Of a DNA stretch of 64,000 nucleotides, positions 8,616 to 17,550 are shown piece after piece; the stretch's first letter is position 1, and every line of letters starts with the position of its first letter. Source of the stretch: DASZHJ01 sp035541215 (GTDB lineage Bacteria; Pseudomonadota; Alphaproteobacteria; ATCC43930; CGMCC-115725); contig DATKNV010000125.1 of the NCBI GenBank assembly GCA_035541215.1, positions 1 through 64,000 of the forward strand, given 5' to 3'. The notes below the pieces were generated by a model. The model did no database searches. It was not told where the DNA came from and saw nothing but the letters and a program-made list of their open reading frames with translations. Position numbers and translations under genes: made by a program.

Positions 8616-11216
8616 TTGCGCTCTCGTCTCGCACCGATCGAACGGCTCGTCACCCTCGTCTCCCGGAGGGCGTGGCTGACCGTGCTCGCGGCGCTCGCGC
8701 TCTGCGTCCTCGGCGCCTGGTATGCCGCCGGCCATTTTGCGATGACCACGGACACGGCGGAGCTGATCTCGCCGGAGCTGCCGTGGCGGCAGGACCTCGC
8801 GGCGATGAACAAGGCCTTCCCGCAGCGCGCCGACCTCATCGTGATCGTCGTCGACGGCGCGACGCCGGAGCTCGCGACGAGCGCGTCGCAGACGCTCGCC
8901 GCCCGCCTGCGCGGCCGGAAGGATCTGTTCAATTCGGTCCAGCAGCCCGACGGCGGCGAATTCTTCGCGCGGAACGGCCTCCTCTTCCTCTCCACCGACG
9001 AGGTCGGCGATACCACGCGCGAGCTCATCGCGGCGCAGCCCTTTCTCGGCGCCCTTGCGGCCGATCCGAGCCTCCGCGGCGTGATGGAGAGCCTCTCGAC
9101 CGTGCTCCTGGGCGTGCAGCACGGCGAGGCGAAGCTCGAGCAGATCGATCCCGCAATGCGGAGCCTCTCCGAGGCGCTCGAGCGCGTGGTCCGCGGCGAG
9201 CCCGAATTCTTCTCCTGGCAGACCATCGTCTCCGGCCGCCCCGCGGACCTTCGCCAGCTCCGGCGCATCGTCCTCGTGCAGCCGAAGCTCGACAACACCC
9301 GGCTCGTTCCGGCGGCGGCCGCGACCGAGGCAATCCGCGCGACGGCCCGCGAGCTCATGCTCGATCCCGCCCACGGCGTGAGCGTGCGGCTTACGGGATC
9401 GGTGGTGCTGGCCGACGAGGAATTCGCGACCTTGGCCGAGCGCGCCGATCTCATCGCCATCGCAATGCTGGCGGCACTCGTGCTGATGCTCTGGCTCGCG
9501 GTGCGCTCCGTCCGCATCATCATCGCGATCATGGCGACGACGCTCGCGGGACTCCTGCTCACCGCGAGCCTCGGCCTCTTCCTGGTCGGCCGGTTCAACC
9601 TGATCTCCGTCGCGTTCATTCCGCTCTTCGTCGGGCTCGGCGTCGATTTCGCGATCCAATTCGCGGTGCGCTATCGGGCGGAGCGGCTCGATCATCGCCG
9701 CCTGATCTCCGCCCTCGGCGCGGCCGGCGGCAGCATCGGCGGCACGCTCGCACTCGCGGCGGCGGCGATCGGCACGGGCTTCTTCGCCTTTCTCCCGACG
9801 GCCTACATCGGCGCGGCGGAGCTCGGGCTCATCGCGGGCATGGGCATGCTGATCGCTTTCCTGCTGAGCGTGACGTTGCTGCCGGCGCTCCTCGCGCTCC
9901 TGAAGCCTGGCGCGGAGGCGAAGGAGATCGGCTTCGTCGGGCTTGCCGGCCTCAACCGCGGGCTCCTGCGCGGCCGGCTGCCCGTGCTTGCGCTGAGCGG
10001 CGCCGCGGCGGCCGCCTGCGTCGCCTTGCTGCCCTTCCTGCACTTCGACTTCAATCCGCTCAATCTGCGCAGCACCAAGGCGGAGTCGGCCTCGACGCTG
10101 CTCGATCTTCTGAAGGATCCCGACCGCACGCCCAACACCGTCGAGGTGCTCGCGCCCTCGCTTGCCGAGGCGGATGCGCTCGCGGCGCGGCTCAGGCAAC
10201 TGCCGGAGGTCGAGCGCGCGGCGACGCTCGACAGCTTCGTGCCGGAGCGGCAGGCGGAAAAGCTGCAGCTCATCGAGGACGCCGCAACCCTGCTGGGACC
10301 GACCCTGAGTCCGCCCAAAGTACGCCCGGCGCCGAGCGACGCCGAGATCGCCCAGAGCATGAGCGCGACCGCCCGCGACTTGGCGGCCGCCGCGGGGAAG
10401 GAGACTTCGGCGAGCGTTGCCGCGGATGCCAAACGGCTCGCGGCGGTCCTGGAGACGCTCGCGAAGGGGTCGCCGGAGCTCCGCGCGCGGGCGACGGAGG
10501 CGCTCGCCCCGCCGCTCCAGGTCTTGCTGACCCAGCTCCGCGACCTGCTGCAAGCGAAGACGGTGACGGCCGAGACGCTGCCGCCGGAGATCGTCCGGGA
10601 TTGGGTGACCGGCGACGGGCGCGCGAAGGTGCAGGTGTTCCCGAGCGGGGATTCCAACGACAACCGCACGCTCGAGCGCTTCGTCGCGGCGGTGCGCGCG
10701 GCGGCGCCGCACGCGACGGGGGCGCCGGTCTCGATCCAGGAAGCCGCGCACATGATCGTCGGCGCCTTCGTCGAGGCGGGCGCGCTGTCCTTCCTGGCGG
10801 TGGCGGGTCTCCTAATCGTCGCGCTGCGGCGCGGCCGCGACGTTCTCTACACGATGATCCCGATCCTGCTCGCGGGACTCCTGACGCTCGGGAGCTGCGT
10901 CCTCATCGGCCAGCCCATCAACTTCGCCAACATCATCGGCCTGCCGCTGCTGTTCGGGCTCGGCGTCGCCTTCAACATCTATTTCGTGCGCGCCTGGCGG
11001 GCGGGCGAGGCGCGGCTCCTGCAGTCGAGCCTGACGCGCGCCGTGCTCTTCAGCGCGCTCGCAACCGGCACCGCCTTCGGGAGCCTCTGGCTCTCGCCGC
11101 ATCCGGGCACGGCGAGCCTCGGCAAGCTGCTGATGATCTCGCTGGGCTGGACGCTCGTGACGACGCTGCTCTTCGAGCCCGCGCTCCTCGGCACGCCCAA
11201 GCGGCGGCCGCACTGA
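8616..11216 (+). CDS. hpnN: Hopanoid-associated RND transporter HpnN (MMPL family)
   Basis: 866 residues starting at a TTG. A cytoplasmic N-terminus is followed by one membrane helix (about residues 17-37), a large periplasmic loop, five helices ending near residue 430, and then a second helix-loop-five-helix unit, which is the RND/MMPL pattern. Conserved pieces are MTTDTAELISPELPWRQ after the first helix and PLFVGLGVDFAIQFAVRYRAE. HpnN moves hopanoids from the inner to the outer membrane. It follows the HpnL-like gene on the same strand and converges with the antiporter gene 10 nt away. No squalene-hopene cyclase lies in the window. Confidence 0.88.
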   Translation: MRSRLAPIERLVTLVSRRAWLTVLAALALCVLGAWYAAGHFAMTTDTAELISPELPWRQDLAAMNKAFPQRADLIVIVVDGATPELATSASQTLAARLRGRKDLFNSVQQPDGGEFFARNGLLFLSTDEVGDTTRELIAAQPFLGALAADPSLRGVMESLSTVLLGVQHGEAKLEQIDPAMRSLSEALERVVRGEPEFFSWQTIVSGRPADLRQLRRIVLVQPKLDNTRLVPAAAATEAIRATARELMLDPAHGVSVRLTGSVVLADEEFATLAERADLIAIAMLAALVLMLWLAVRSVRIIIAIMATTLAGLLLTASLGLFLVGRFNLISVAFIPLFVGLGVDFAIQFAVRYRAERLDHRRLISALGAAGGSIGGTLALAAAAIGTGFFAFLPTAYIGAAELGLIAGMGMLIAFLLSVTLLPALLALLKPGAEAKEIGFVGLAGLNRGLLRGRLPVLALSGAAAAACVALLPFLHFDFNPLNLRSTKAESASTLLDLLKDPDRTPNTVEVLAPSLAEADALAARLRQLPEVERAATLDSFVPERQAEKLQLIEDAATLLGPTLSPPKVRPAPSDAEIAQSMSATARDLAAAAGKETSASVAADAKRLAAVLETLAKGSPELRARATEALAPPLQVLLTQLRDLLQAKTVTAETLPPEIVRDWVTGDGRAKVQVFPSGDSNDNRTLERFVAAVRAAAPHATGAPVSIQEAAHMIVGAFVEAGALSFLAVAGLLIVALRRGRDVLYTMIPILLAGLLTLGSCVLIGQPINFANIIGLPLLFGLGVAFNIYFVRAWRAGEARLLQSSLTRAVLFSALATGTAFGSLWLSPHPGTASLGKLLMISLGWTLVTTLLFEPALLGTPKRRPH

Positions 11217-11226
11217 CGCGCCGCGG

Positions 11227-12546
11227 TCAGCGGGCCTCGAGCTGCTCCGGCTTCACCTTCTGCCCGGTCGCCGCGAGGAAAGCGCCGAAGAGGGGCGCCG
11301 CCGAGAGTCCGATCGCCATGCTGACGGCGACGGTGACGCCCGCGGAGGCCACGATGATCGCGAGGCAATAGAGGATCGCGAGCACCGCGAGCCACACCAC
11401 CGGCTGGCCCACGGCCCGCGAAAGCGCATAGTGGGAGACCGAGACCGCCGCGAAGATGTAAGGCGTGAGCACGAGCAGGACGGAGATGTCCGCGAGCGTC
11501 ATGAAGGCCTCGCCGACGGAGGGCGAGAGCGTGAGGAAGAGGATCGCCGTCATCAGGATCGAGACGATGACGAGGCCGCGCACGGGGACGCCGCGCGCGT
11601 CGGTCCTGGCGAAGACCTTCGGAAAGAGGCCGTCCCGCGCGGTCGCGAGCGCGGTCTCGGCGTTGATCAGCGTCCAGCCGCCGAGGCAGCCCGCCCCCTT
11701 CACGATCGCGCAGATCGTGATCAGCACGCCGCCCACCGGCCCGATCGCCCGGATGGTCGCGTCGGCGAAGGGGGCGGAGGAGTGCCTGAGCGCCTCGTTG
11801 GGCATGATGCCCATGATCGCGGTGGTCGCGAGCACGTAGACGAGCGCCGCGATGAGGACGCCGAGCAGCGTCGCGCGTGCGACGTTGCGCTCGGGATCCT
11901 CGACGACGGCGGCTGCGACCGAGGCGCTCTCGACCCCCATGAAGGACCAGAACATGATCGAGACCGCTTCGGAAACCGCCTGCGCCGAGCCGACGCCCGT
12001 CGTGTTCCATCCCGCGGCGAAGACAGCGGGGTCGAAATAGAGCCAGCCCAGGACACCCACCAGCGCGATGGGGCCGACGCCGAGGAGCGTCGTCAAGGTC
12101 TCGAAGCGCGTCACCATTCTCGGGCCGATCATGTTGAGCAGGGCCGAGAGCCAGATCACGAGCATGGTGCTGAGCGCCGCGAGGTAGGGATTGCGCAGCG
12201 ACGGAATGAAGACCGTGAGATAGCCCGTGATCGAGGTCGCGATCGCTATGTTGGCGACCACGTTCGAGAACCAATAGAGCAAATTGCACTGGAAGCCCGC
12301 GAAATCGCCGAGGCCCTCGCGGGCATAGGCGTAGGGGCCGCCGGCCTTGGGGCTCGCCTGCGCGAGCCGCGCGAACATGTAGCCGATGACGAAGGCGCCG
12401 GGCACGGTGACGAACCAGCCCAAGGTGGAGATGCCGCCGATGCTCGCCATCACCGTCGGCATCATGAAGATGCCCGCGCCGATCATGTTCCCCGCAACGA
12501 GCATGGTCGCGGGAAAGAGGCCGATTCGTCTGACGTCAGCGGTCAT
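11227..12546 (-). CDS. APC-family amino acid antiporter (AdiC/PotE-like), arginine deiminase operon
   Basis: 439 residues with about twelve hydrophobic helices. The start MTADVRRIGLFPATMLVAGN is followed by MIGAGIFMMPT, the unwound substrate-binding helix of the APC superfamily, and the middle contains FWSFMGVESASVAAAVVEDPERNV, very close to AdiC, PotE and CadB exchangers. It is the last gene of the arc cluster, 22 nt after the solute-binding protein. Arginine in/ornithine or agmatine out is therefore the most likely exchange. It probably supplies the antiporter function that the deleted arcD at 16848-17228 can no longer provide. Confidence 0.82.
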   Translation of the reverse strand: MTADVRRIGLFPATMLVAGNMIGAGIFMMPTVMASIGGISTLGWFVTVPGAFVIGYMFARLAQASPKAGGPYAYAREGLGDFAGFQCNLLYWFSNVVANIAIATSITGYLTVFIPSLRNPYLAALSTMLVIWLSALLNMIGPRMVTRFETLTTLLGVGPIALVGVLGWLYFDPAVFAAGWNTTGVGSAQAVSEAVSIMFWSFMGVESASVAAAVVEDPERNVARATLLGVLIAALVYVLATTAIMGIMPNEALRHSSAPFADATIRAIGPVGGVLITICAIVKGAGCLGGWTLINAETALATARDGLFPKVFARTDARGVPVRGLVIVSILMTAILFLTLSPSVGEAFMTLADISVLLVLTPYIFAAVSVSHYALSRAVGQPVVWLAVLAILYCLAIIVASAGVTVAVSMAIGLSAAPLFGAFLAATGQKVKPEQLEAR

Positions 12547-12568
12547 GCTCGCTTGCCCCCCGTGCTTC

Positions 12569-13510
12569 TCACTCCGGGATCGAGAGCCCGACGACCTGCG
12601 CCTCGATCTCCTTGGCCTCGTCCCGGAAATACCGCTTCAGGAGCGCCGCGAATTGCGGCGTGCCGTAGAACTCGGTGAGCGCCCGGTCGACCAGGAGACG
12701 CAAATCCGCGTCGCCGCGCCGCATCGCGATCGCGTAGGGCTCGCGGCTGAAGATCCGAGTGCCCAGCACGAGCACGGAAGGGTCGCGCGCCTGCGCGAGG
12801 AGCCCGATCAGCAAGCCGCGATCGGCGAAATAGGCGTCGATCTCGCGGGATTCGAGCGCGGCGAGCCCGTCGGCATGATTGGGATACCCGACGATAACCG
12901 CCTGGTAGTCGCCGCTCGCCACCGCCCGCTTCAGCACCGCCTCGGTCGTCGTTCCCACCCGGACCCCGATGTAGAGCTTGGCGAATGGGATCATCTCGGT
13001 CGAGCGCGGCGGGCTGATCTCGTGCGTGCCCAGGAAGAGCTCGCGCAGGTTGCGCCGCGAATGCTCGTGCATCAGCGCACTCATGCCCGTGAGGAAGATC
13101 GGCTCGGAGAAGTCGACTTTCTCGCGCCGCGCGAGCGTCGCGGTAATCGCGCCGCAGAGGAGGTCGATGCGGCCGGAGGCGACCGCATCGAAGGCATCCG
13201 CAACGGTGGTCTCGACGTAACTCGGCGTCACGCCCTCGACGCGCCGCCCGATCGCGCTCACGACGACGCCGCAGAGATCGATCGCGTATCCCGCGGGCTT
13301 TCCGTCGGCTCCCTTGGAGGAGAAGGGTGCTTGGTCCGCGACGAAGCCGATCTGCACGGTCTTCGTTTCGGCGATCCGGTCGAGGGTCTGCGCCGCCGCC
13401 GGGGCGGAGACGACTGCAATCGCGAGCGCCGCCGGCAGGAGAAGCAGCCGCGTGGCGAGGCACGGCCCCCGGTCCCTCACCTTGCTGAGCGGCGGCGGTG
13501 CTCGGTCCAT
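12569..13510 (-). CDS. Extracellular solute-binding protein family 3 (amino acid type)
   Basis: 313 residues from the ATG at 13510; an upstream in-frame ATG at 13576 adds an unlikely Ser/Arg-rich leader. A Sec signal is visible around LATRLLLLPAALAIAVVSAPAAAQ, then a type II periplasmic binding fold beginning TLDRIAETKTVQIGFVADQAPFS and containing GYAIDLC and ARREKVDFSEPIF. Such proteins bind polar amino acids. No permease or ATPase genes are next to it. It may therefore serve a distant ABC system or act as a sensor or scavenger for arginine, inferred from its place between arcC and the antiporter. Confidence 0.8.
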   Translation of the reverse strand: MDRAPPPLSKVRDRGPCLATRLLLLPAALAIAVVSAPAAAQTLDRIAETKTVQIGFVADQAPFSSKGADGKPAGYAIDLCGVVVSAIGRRVEGVTPSYVETTVADAFDAVASGRIDLLCGAITATLARREKVDFSEPIFLTGMSALMHEHSRRNLRELFLGTHEISPPRSTEMIPFAKLYIGVRVGTTTEAVLKRAVASGDYQAVIVGYPNHADGLAALESREIDAYFADRGLLIGLLAQARDPSVLVLGTRIFSREPYAIAMRRGDADLRLLVDRALTEFYGTPQFAALLKRYFRDEAKEIEAQVVGLSIPE

Positions 13511-13606
13511 GGCTCTCGCGCGCACGATCGAATCAGAGGATGAGGGCAGTTTCGGACGCAATGACGATCTCCGCAACCATCTCCGTGGAGACGGGTCGCG
13601 GCGCGC

Positions 13607-14542
13607 TCATCCGCCTGCCCACTCGATGCCGTGCGCGTCGCCGCTCACGGTCGTGCCGGCCTCGCCGCGGAGAATAGCGGCGAGGTCCTTGAGCGCGCCG
13701 ATGGCGGCGCGCTTGCCGGTCCTTTCCGCGAACTGGCAGGCGGCGTCGACCTTGGGTCCCATCGAGCCCGCGGGGAAGGAGAACTCGCGGATCGCGGATG
13801 GGTGCGCGCGCCGGAACGCCTTCGCCGTGGGCTTGCCCCAATCGAGGAAGACGGCCTCGGCGTCGGTCGCCATGATGAAGAAATCGGCGTCGAGCTGGCG
13901 CGCGAGCAGCTCCGAGCAGAGGTCCTTGTCGATCACGGCCTCGATCCCCCGGAGCTTGCGGCCGGGCTCATAGACCGTGGGGATGCCGCCGCCGCCCGCG
14001 GCGATCACCACGGTGCCCTGCTCGAGCAGCCATTTGATCGGCCGGATCTCGAAGATCCGCTTCGGAATCGGCGAGGCGACGACTCGGCGCCACTTGTCGC
14101 CGTCCTTCTTCATGCTCCAGCCCTTGTCCTTCTCGAGCCGCCGCGCGTCGGTCTCGGAGTAAACCGGGCCGATGAACTTCGTGGGGTTCTTGAAGCCGGG
14201 GTCGTCGCGGTCGACCTCGACCATCGTGAGGATGGTCGCGAAGGGCACCTCGAAGGGCAGGATGTTGCCGAGCTCCTGCTCGATCATGTAGCCGATCATC
14301 CCCTCGGTCTGCGCGCCGAGGACGTCCAGCGGGAAGGCCTCGTCGGGCTTGTAGGCCGCGCCCTGCAGCGCGAGCAGCCCCACCTGCGGACCGTTGCCGT
14401 GGGTGATGACGAGTTGATTGCCGGGATGGATCGCTGCGAGCGCTTGCGCCGCGATCTCCACGTTTGCGCGCTGCGCCTCCGCCGTCATGGGCTCGCCCCG
14501 GCGGAGCAGCGCGTTGCCTCCGAGCGCCACCAGGATACGCAT
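13607..14542 (-). CDS. arcC: Carbamate kinase ArcC
   Basis: 311 residues, normal length. MRILVALGGNALL at the start, THGNGPQVGLLALQ and VIAAGGGGIP are the nucleotide and carbamoyl-phosphate binding blocks of the amino acid kinase fold. The enzyme makes ATP and carbamate from carbamoyl phosphate and ADP, the energy-yielding last step of the arginine deiminase pathway. The start is 4 nt after the arcB stop, so the two are co-transcribed. A 96-nt gap follows before the solute-binding protein. Confidence 0.95.
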   Translation of the reverse strand: MRILVALGGNALLRRGEPMTAEAQRANVEIAAQALAAIHPGNQLVITHGNGPQVGLLALQGAAYKPDEAFPLDVLGAQTEGMIGYMIEQELGNILPFEVPFATILTMVEVDRDDPGFKNPTKFIGPVYSETDARRLEKDKGWSMKKDGDKWRRVVASPIPKRIFEIRPIKWLLEQGTVVIAAGGGGIPTVYEPGRKLRGIEAVIDKDLCSELLARQLDADFFIMATDAEAVFLDWGKPTAKAFRRAHPSAIREFSFPAGSMGPKVDAACQFAERTGKRAAIGALKDLAAILRGEAGTTVSGDAHGIEWAGG

Positions 14543-14546
14543 GGCT

Positions 14547-15548
14547 TCAGTCCCCGAGCGTCGCGACCAGGATCGCCTTGATCGTGTGCATTCTGTTCTC
14601 CGCCTGCTCGAAGGCGATGTTCATCTCGGATTCGAACACCTCCTCCGTCACCTCCATTGCGCTCAAGCCGAATTGCTCGTGGATGTCGCGGCCGACCTTG
14701 GTCTCGAGATTGTGGAAGGCCGGCAGGCAATGCATGAACTTCGTCTGCGGATTTCCAGTCGCCTGCATGAGCTTCGCGTTGACCTGATAGGGCTTGAGAA
14801 GCTTGATACGTTGGCCCCAGACCTCCTTCGCCTCGCCCATGGAGACCCAGACGTCCGTGTGGATGAAATCCACGCCCTTGACGGCTTTCTTGGGATCGTC
14901 GGTGATGGTGAGCTTTCCGCCGTAGCGCTTCTCGAGACCGCGCGCGATCTTGACGTGATCCTCCGAGGGCCACAGGGATTTCGGCCCGCAGATTCGGACG
15001 TCCATGCCGACGAGACAGCCCACGATCATCAGCGAATGCCCCATGTTCGAGCGGGTATCGCCGATATAGGCGTACTTGATCTCGCGGAGCGGCTTGTCGC
15101 TGTGCTCGCGCATGGTCATGACGTCCGCCACCATCTGCGTCGGATGGTACTCGTCGGTGAGGCCGTTGAAGACCGGCACGCCGGCGTATTTCGCGAGGTC
15201 CTCGACCGCCTCTTGCGAATAGCCGCGGAACTCTATCGCGTCGTACATGCGCCCGAGTACGCGGGCGGTGTCCTTGACCGACTCCTTGTGGCCGATCTGC
15301 GATCCCGATGGATCGAGATAGGTGACGTTCGCGCCCTGGTCGTAGCAGGCGACCTCGAAGGCGCAGCGGGTTCGCGTCGAGGTCTTCTCGAAGATCAGCA
15401 CGATCTCCCGGCCCTTCAGGTGCTCCTGCTCGGTCCGCGCGTATTTGGCGCGCTTGAGGTCTCTAGCGAGATCGAGGAGGTAGTAGAACTCCCGCTGCGT
15501 GAAATCCTGGACCGTCAGCAGCGATCGATTGCGCAGATTGAAACCCAT
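14547..15548 (-). CDS. arcB: Ornithine carbamoyltransferase, catabolic (ArcB)
   Basis: 333 residues from the ATG at 15548, preceded by a strong GGAGGAG; the longer open frame upstream is a shadow of arcA. The carbamoyl-phosphate loop is EKTSTRTRCAFEVA, the middle carries the HPTQM motif, and the ornithine-side motif is MHCLPAFH. The N-terminus MGFNLRNRSLLTVQDFTQRE resembles the catabolic ArcB type. It converts citrulline and phosphate to ornithine and carbamoyl phosphate for ArcC. Its position between arcA and arcC points to the catabolic role over arginine synthesis. Confidence 0.93.
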   Translation of the reverse strand: MGFNLRNRSLLTVQDFTQREFYYLLDLARDLKRAKYARTEQEHLKGREIVLIFEKTSTRTRCAFEVACYDQGANVTYLDPSGSQIGHKESVKDTARVLGRMYDAIEFRGYSQEAVEDLAKYAGVPVFNGLTDEYHPTQMVADVMTMREHSDKPLREIKYAYIGDTRSNMGHSLMIVGCLVGMDVRICGPKSLWPSEDHVKIARGLEKRYGGKLTITDDPKKAVKGVDFIHTDVWVSMGEAKEVWGQRIKLLKPYQVNAKLMQATGNPQTKFMHCLPAFHNLETKVGRDIHEQFGLSAMEVTEEVFESEMNIAFEQAENRMHTIKAILVATLGD

Positions 15549-15580
15549 GGAAAATCTCCTCCGGGGGGGCCGGGCGTCGC

Positions 15581-16813
15581 TCAGTAGACGGGATCGCGCG
15601 AGATCGGGCAGGTCATGCAGTGGCCGCCCCCGCGCCCGCGCCCGAGCTCGGAGCCGCGCACCGTGATGACCTCGATCCCGGCCTTGCGCAGGAGCGTGTT
15701 GGTGTGGGTGTTGCGGTCGTAGGCGACGACCACGCCGGGCTCGAGCGCCACCACGTTGTTGCCGTCGTCCCACTGCTCGCGCTCGGCCTGCCAGGCATTG
15801 CCTCCCGTCTCGATGACGCGGAGCGTCTTCAGGCCGACCGCCTCGCGCACGACCTCGAGCAGCGGCTTCTTGTCCGGCTTCACCTCGATGTCGCCGTTGC
15901 TCCCCTTGGGATAGATGCTGTAGCAGGCGATCTGGTCCACGACCTCGCGGAACATCGTGCAGGCGTCGCGGTCGCAGAAGCTGAAGACGGTGTCGAGGTG
16001 CATGGCAGCGCGGCTCTTCGGCATGACGCAGGCGATGATGCGCTGCGCCGCCGCGTTCTTGAAGAGCTCCGAGGCGATCTGGCCCAAGGCCTGGTGATTG
16101 GTGCGCTCGCCCATGCCGACGAGCACGATGCCCTTGCCGATGGGCATGACGTCTCCGCCCTCGATGCTGACGCCGGTGAAATTCTCGTCGGAGTCGCCGA
16201 ACCAGATCTTGAATTTGCCGCCCTTGAAGATCGGGTGGAACTTGTAGATCGCACGCTGCAGCAGCGTCTCCGGCTGGCGCGCGGGCCAGAACATCGGATT
16301 GCACGTGACGCCGCCGTAGATCCAGCAGGAGGGATCGCGCTGAAAGAGCGTATTCGGAATCGGCGGGATCAGGAAGGTCGTCGCGCCGAGGACGTTGAGC
16401 AAGAGCGCCGAGCTCTCGCTTTTCGGCAAATCCTCCATGGCGATGCCGCCGATCAGGTGATCCGCCAGCTTTTTGGCCGACATCGCGTCGAGCCAGGGCC
16501 GGATCGTGCGCGCGAGCGCGCGGCCGGCGGTGTTTGCGGTGATGCGGCGATCGAGGATGAAGGCGCGCCCCTCCGGGATTTCGAGCGTTTGCGCGAGGAG
16601 CTCGTGCAGCTCCAGCACCTCGACGCCGCGATCCCGCATCTTGAGAACGAAGTCGTAATGGTCCTTCTGGGCCTCCTGCACCCAGAGCACGTCGTCGAAG
16701 AGCAGATCGCGGCAATTTCCGGGCGTAAGGCGCTGATGCGCGAGGCCGGGCCGGCAGACCAGCACCGTCCTCAGTTTCCCGACCTCGGAGTGAACGCCGA
16801 ATTTCCGTTCCAT
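15581..16813 (-). CDS. arcA: Arginine deiminase ArcA
   Basis: 410 residues. The C-terminal catalytic cysteine is Cys399 in GRGGGHCMTCPISRDP, aligned with Cys406 of the Pseudomonas enzyme. Other active-site blocks are PNTLFQRDPSCWI, IEGGDVMPIGKGIVLVGMGERT and HLDTVFSFCDRDAC. It hydrolyses arginine to citrulline and ammonia, the first step of the pathway. It is the first intact gene of the operon, 34 nt downstream of the arcD remnant and 32 nt upstream of arcB. With urease also in the window, two ammonia-releasing routes are present. Confidence 0.97.
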   Translation of the reverse strand: MERKFGVHSEVGKLRTVLVCRPGLAHQRLTPGNCRDLLFDDVLWVQEAQKDHYDFVLKMRDRGVEVLELHELLAQTLEIPEGRAFILDRRITANTAGRALARTIRPWLDAMSAKKLADHLIGGIAMEDLPKSESSALLLNVLGATTFLIPPIPNTLFQRDPSCWIYGGVTCNPMFWPARQPETLLQRAIYKFHPIFKGGKFKIWFGDSDENFTGVSIEGGDVMPIGKGIVLVGMGERTNHQALGQIASELFKNAAAQRIIACVMPKSRAAMHLDTVFSFCDRDACTMFREVVDQIACYSIYPKGSNGDIEVKPDKKPLLEVVREAVGLKTLRVIETGGNAWQAEREQWDDGNNVVALEPGVVVAYDRNTHTNTLLRKAGIEVITVRGSELGRGRGGGHCMTCPISRDPVY

Positions 16814-16847
16814 GTGGATACCCGTCGTTTTGGTTGGGCCCCGTGCC

Positions 16848-17228
16848 TCAAACGCTGATGCCGCCGGTGAGGAGCTCGTAGATCGCGTAGAGAGCGGCGG
16901 CGGTGACGAGAGCGGCGATCGCGAGCTCGCCTGCCGTGAACATGCGCTCGCCGCGCTCGCGTCGCGCCAGCATGTAGATCACGGTCGCCGGAGCGAAAAG
17001 GATCGTCGTCAACAGCAGGTATTTCGGGCCGGCGGCATAGCAGAGCCAGACGCCGTAGATCGTCGCGAGGCCGCCGACGACGATGTCGCGGTTCCTGCCC
17101 GCGCCGCCGCGCTCGTAGGTCTCGCCGCCGATCATCGAGCCCACGACGAGCGCGATGAGCGGCAACAAGCTGAGCTGGTGCGATTTCTCCTGCGCTCCGG
17201 CCGCGGGCGCCGCGGATGCGGTCGACAT
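16848..17228 (-). pseudogene. arcD: Internally deleted arginine/ornithine antiporter (arcD remnant)
   Basis: A 126-residue frame from the ATG at 17228 with a good GGGAGGAG site. The first part, HQLSLLPLIALVVGSMIGG, is the start of an ArcD-type APC antiporter. Directly after it (ETYERGGAGRNRD) the sequence jumps to the family's C-terminal end: LATIYGVWLCYAAGPKYLLL, then ARRERGERMFTAGELAI. The roughly 350 residues expected between are missing, while the frame stays open. It sits where arcD usually sits, just ahead of arcA. A transporter of this size cannot work as an antiporter; a short membrane peptide could still be made. An assembly collapse is an alternative explanation. Confidence 0.72.
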
Positions 17229-17550
17229 GGTCGCACTCCTCCCTAGGAAGCGATCCTGCATCTGGAATCCGGCTGGCGGCCCTCCGGGCGCCATTGCGCC
17301 TCTCGCCGCTTGTCGGACTCTCCAGTATCGAGGGTAAGCGGCGCCGCCGAGTACCGGAATCAATCCATTCCCCGAATGCCCGCCCAAAAACACTGTAGGG
17401 AATCCGCGAAACCCCGTAGGTGCAGCGCACAAGGCGCCCGCGCCCGGCTGCTTCCTTGTGGTCATAGCGTTCCTGCAGGGGCGACCGATAATTGCGGGAC
17501 CGGCGCAGGACGCCGGAGACAACGCGGGAACGAGGCGGGGGATACGCTCG
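17229..17550. other. Divergent promoter region between the arc operon and ppk2
   Basis: A 322-nt region with no convincing gene. It must hold the promoters of the arc operon (-) and ppk2 (+). It contains one of the best copies of the recurring motif, at 17398-17415. I searched for an FNR/Anr dyad (TTGAT-N4-ATCAA), expected for ADI operons in pseudomonads, and saw only a half site near 17358. Confidence 0.6.
17398..17415 (+). promoter_or_regulatory. Recurring intergenic motif, arc/ppk2 copy
   Basis: GGGAATCCGCGAAACCCC, flanked by CTGTA on the left and GTAGG on the right. On the other strand it reads CTACGGGGTTTCGCGGATTC followed by CC, almost the same as CTACAGGGTATTGCGGATT at 52727. It is an imperfect dyad between divergent genes, so it could control both. 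A binding site for a response regulator is the working guess. Confidence 0.42.

Noticed and set aside
8334..10751. An 805-residue open frame on the minus strand, and an 899-residue frame on the plus strand at 8672-11371
   Set aside because: Both overlap hpnN in other frames and are dominated by Arg, Gly, Ala and Asp with no family motif. They are stop-poor shadows expected at this GC content.
17350..17375. Possible FNR/Anr box upstream of the ADI operon
   Set aside because: Only one half site (ATCAA around 17359) is present; the matching TTGAT half at the correct spacing is missing.
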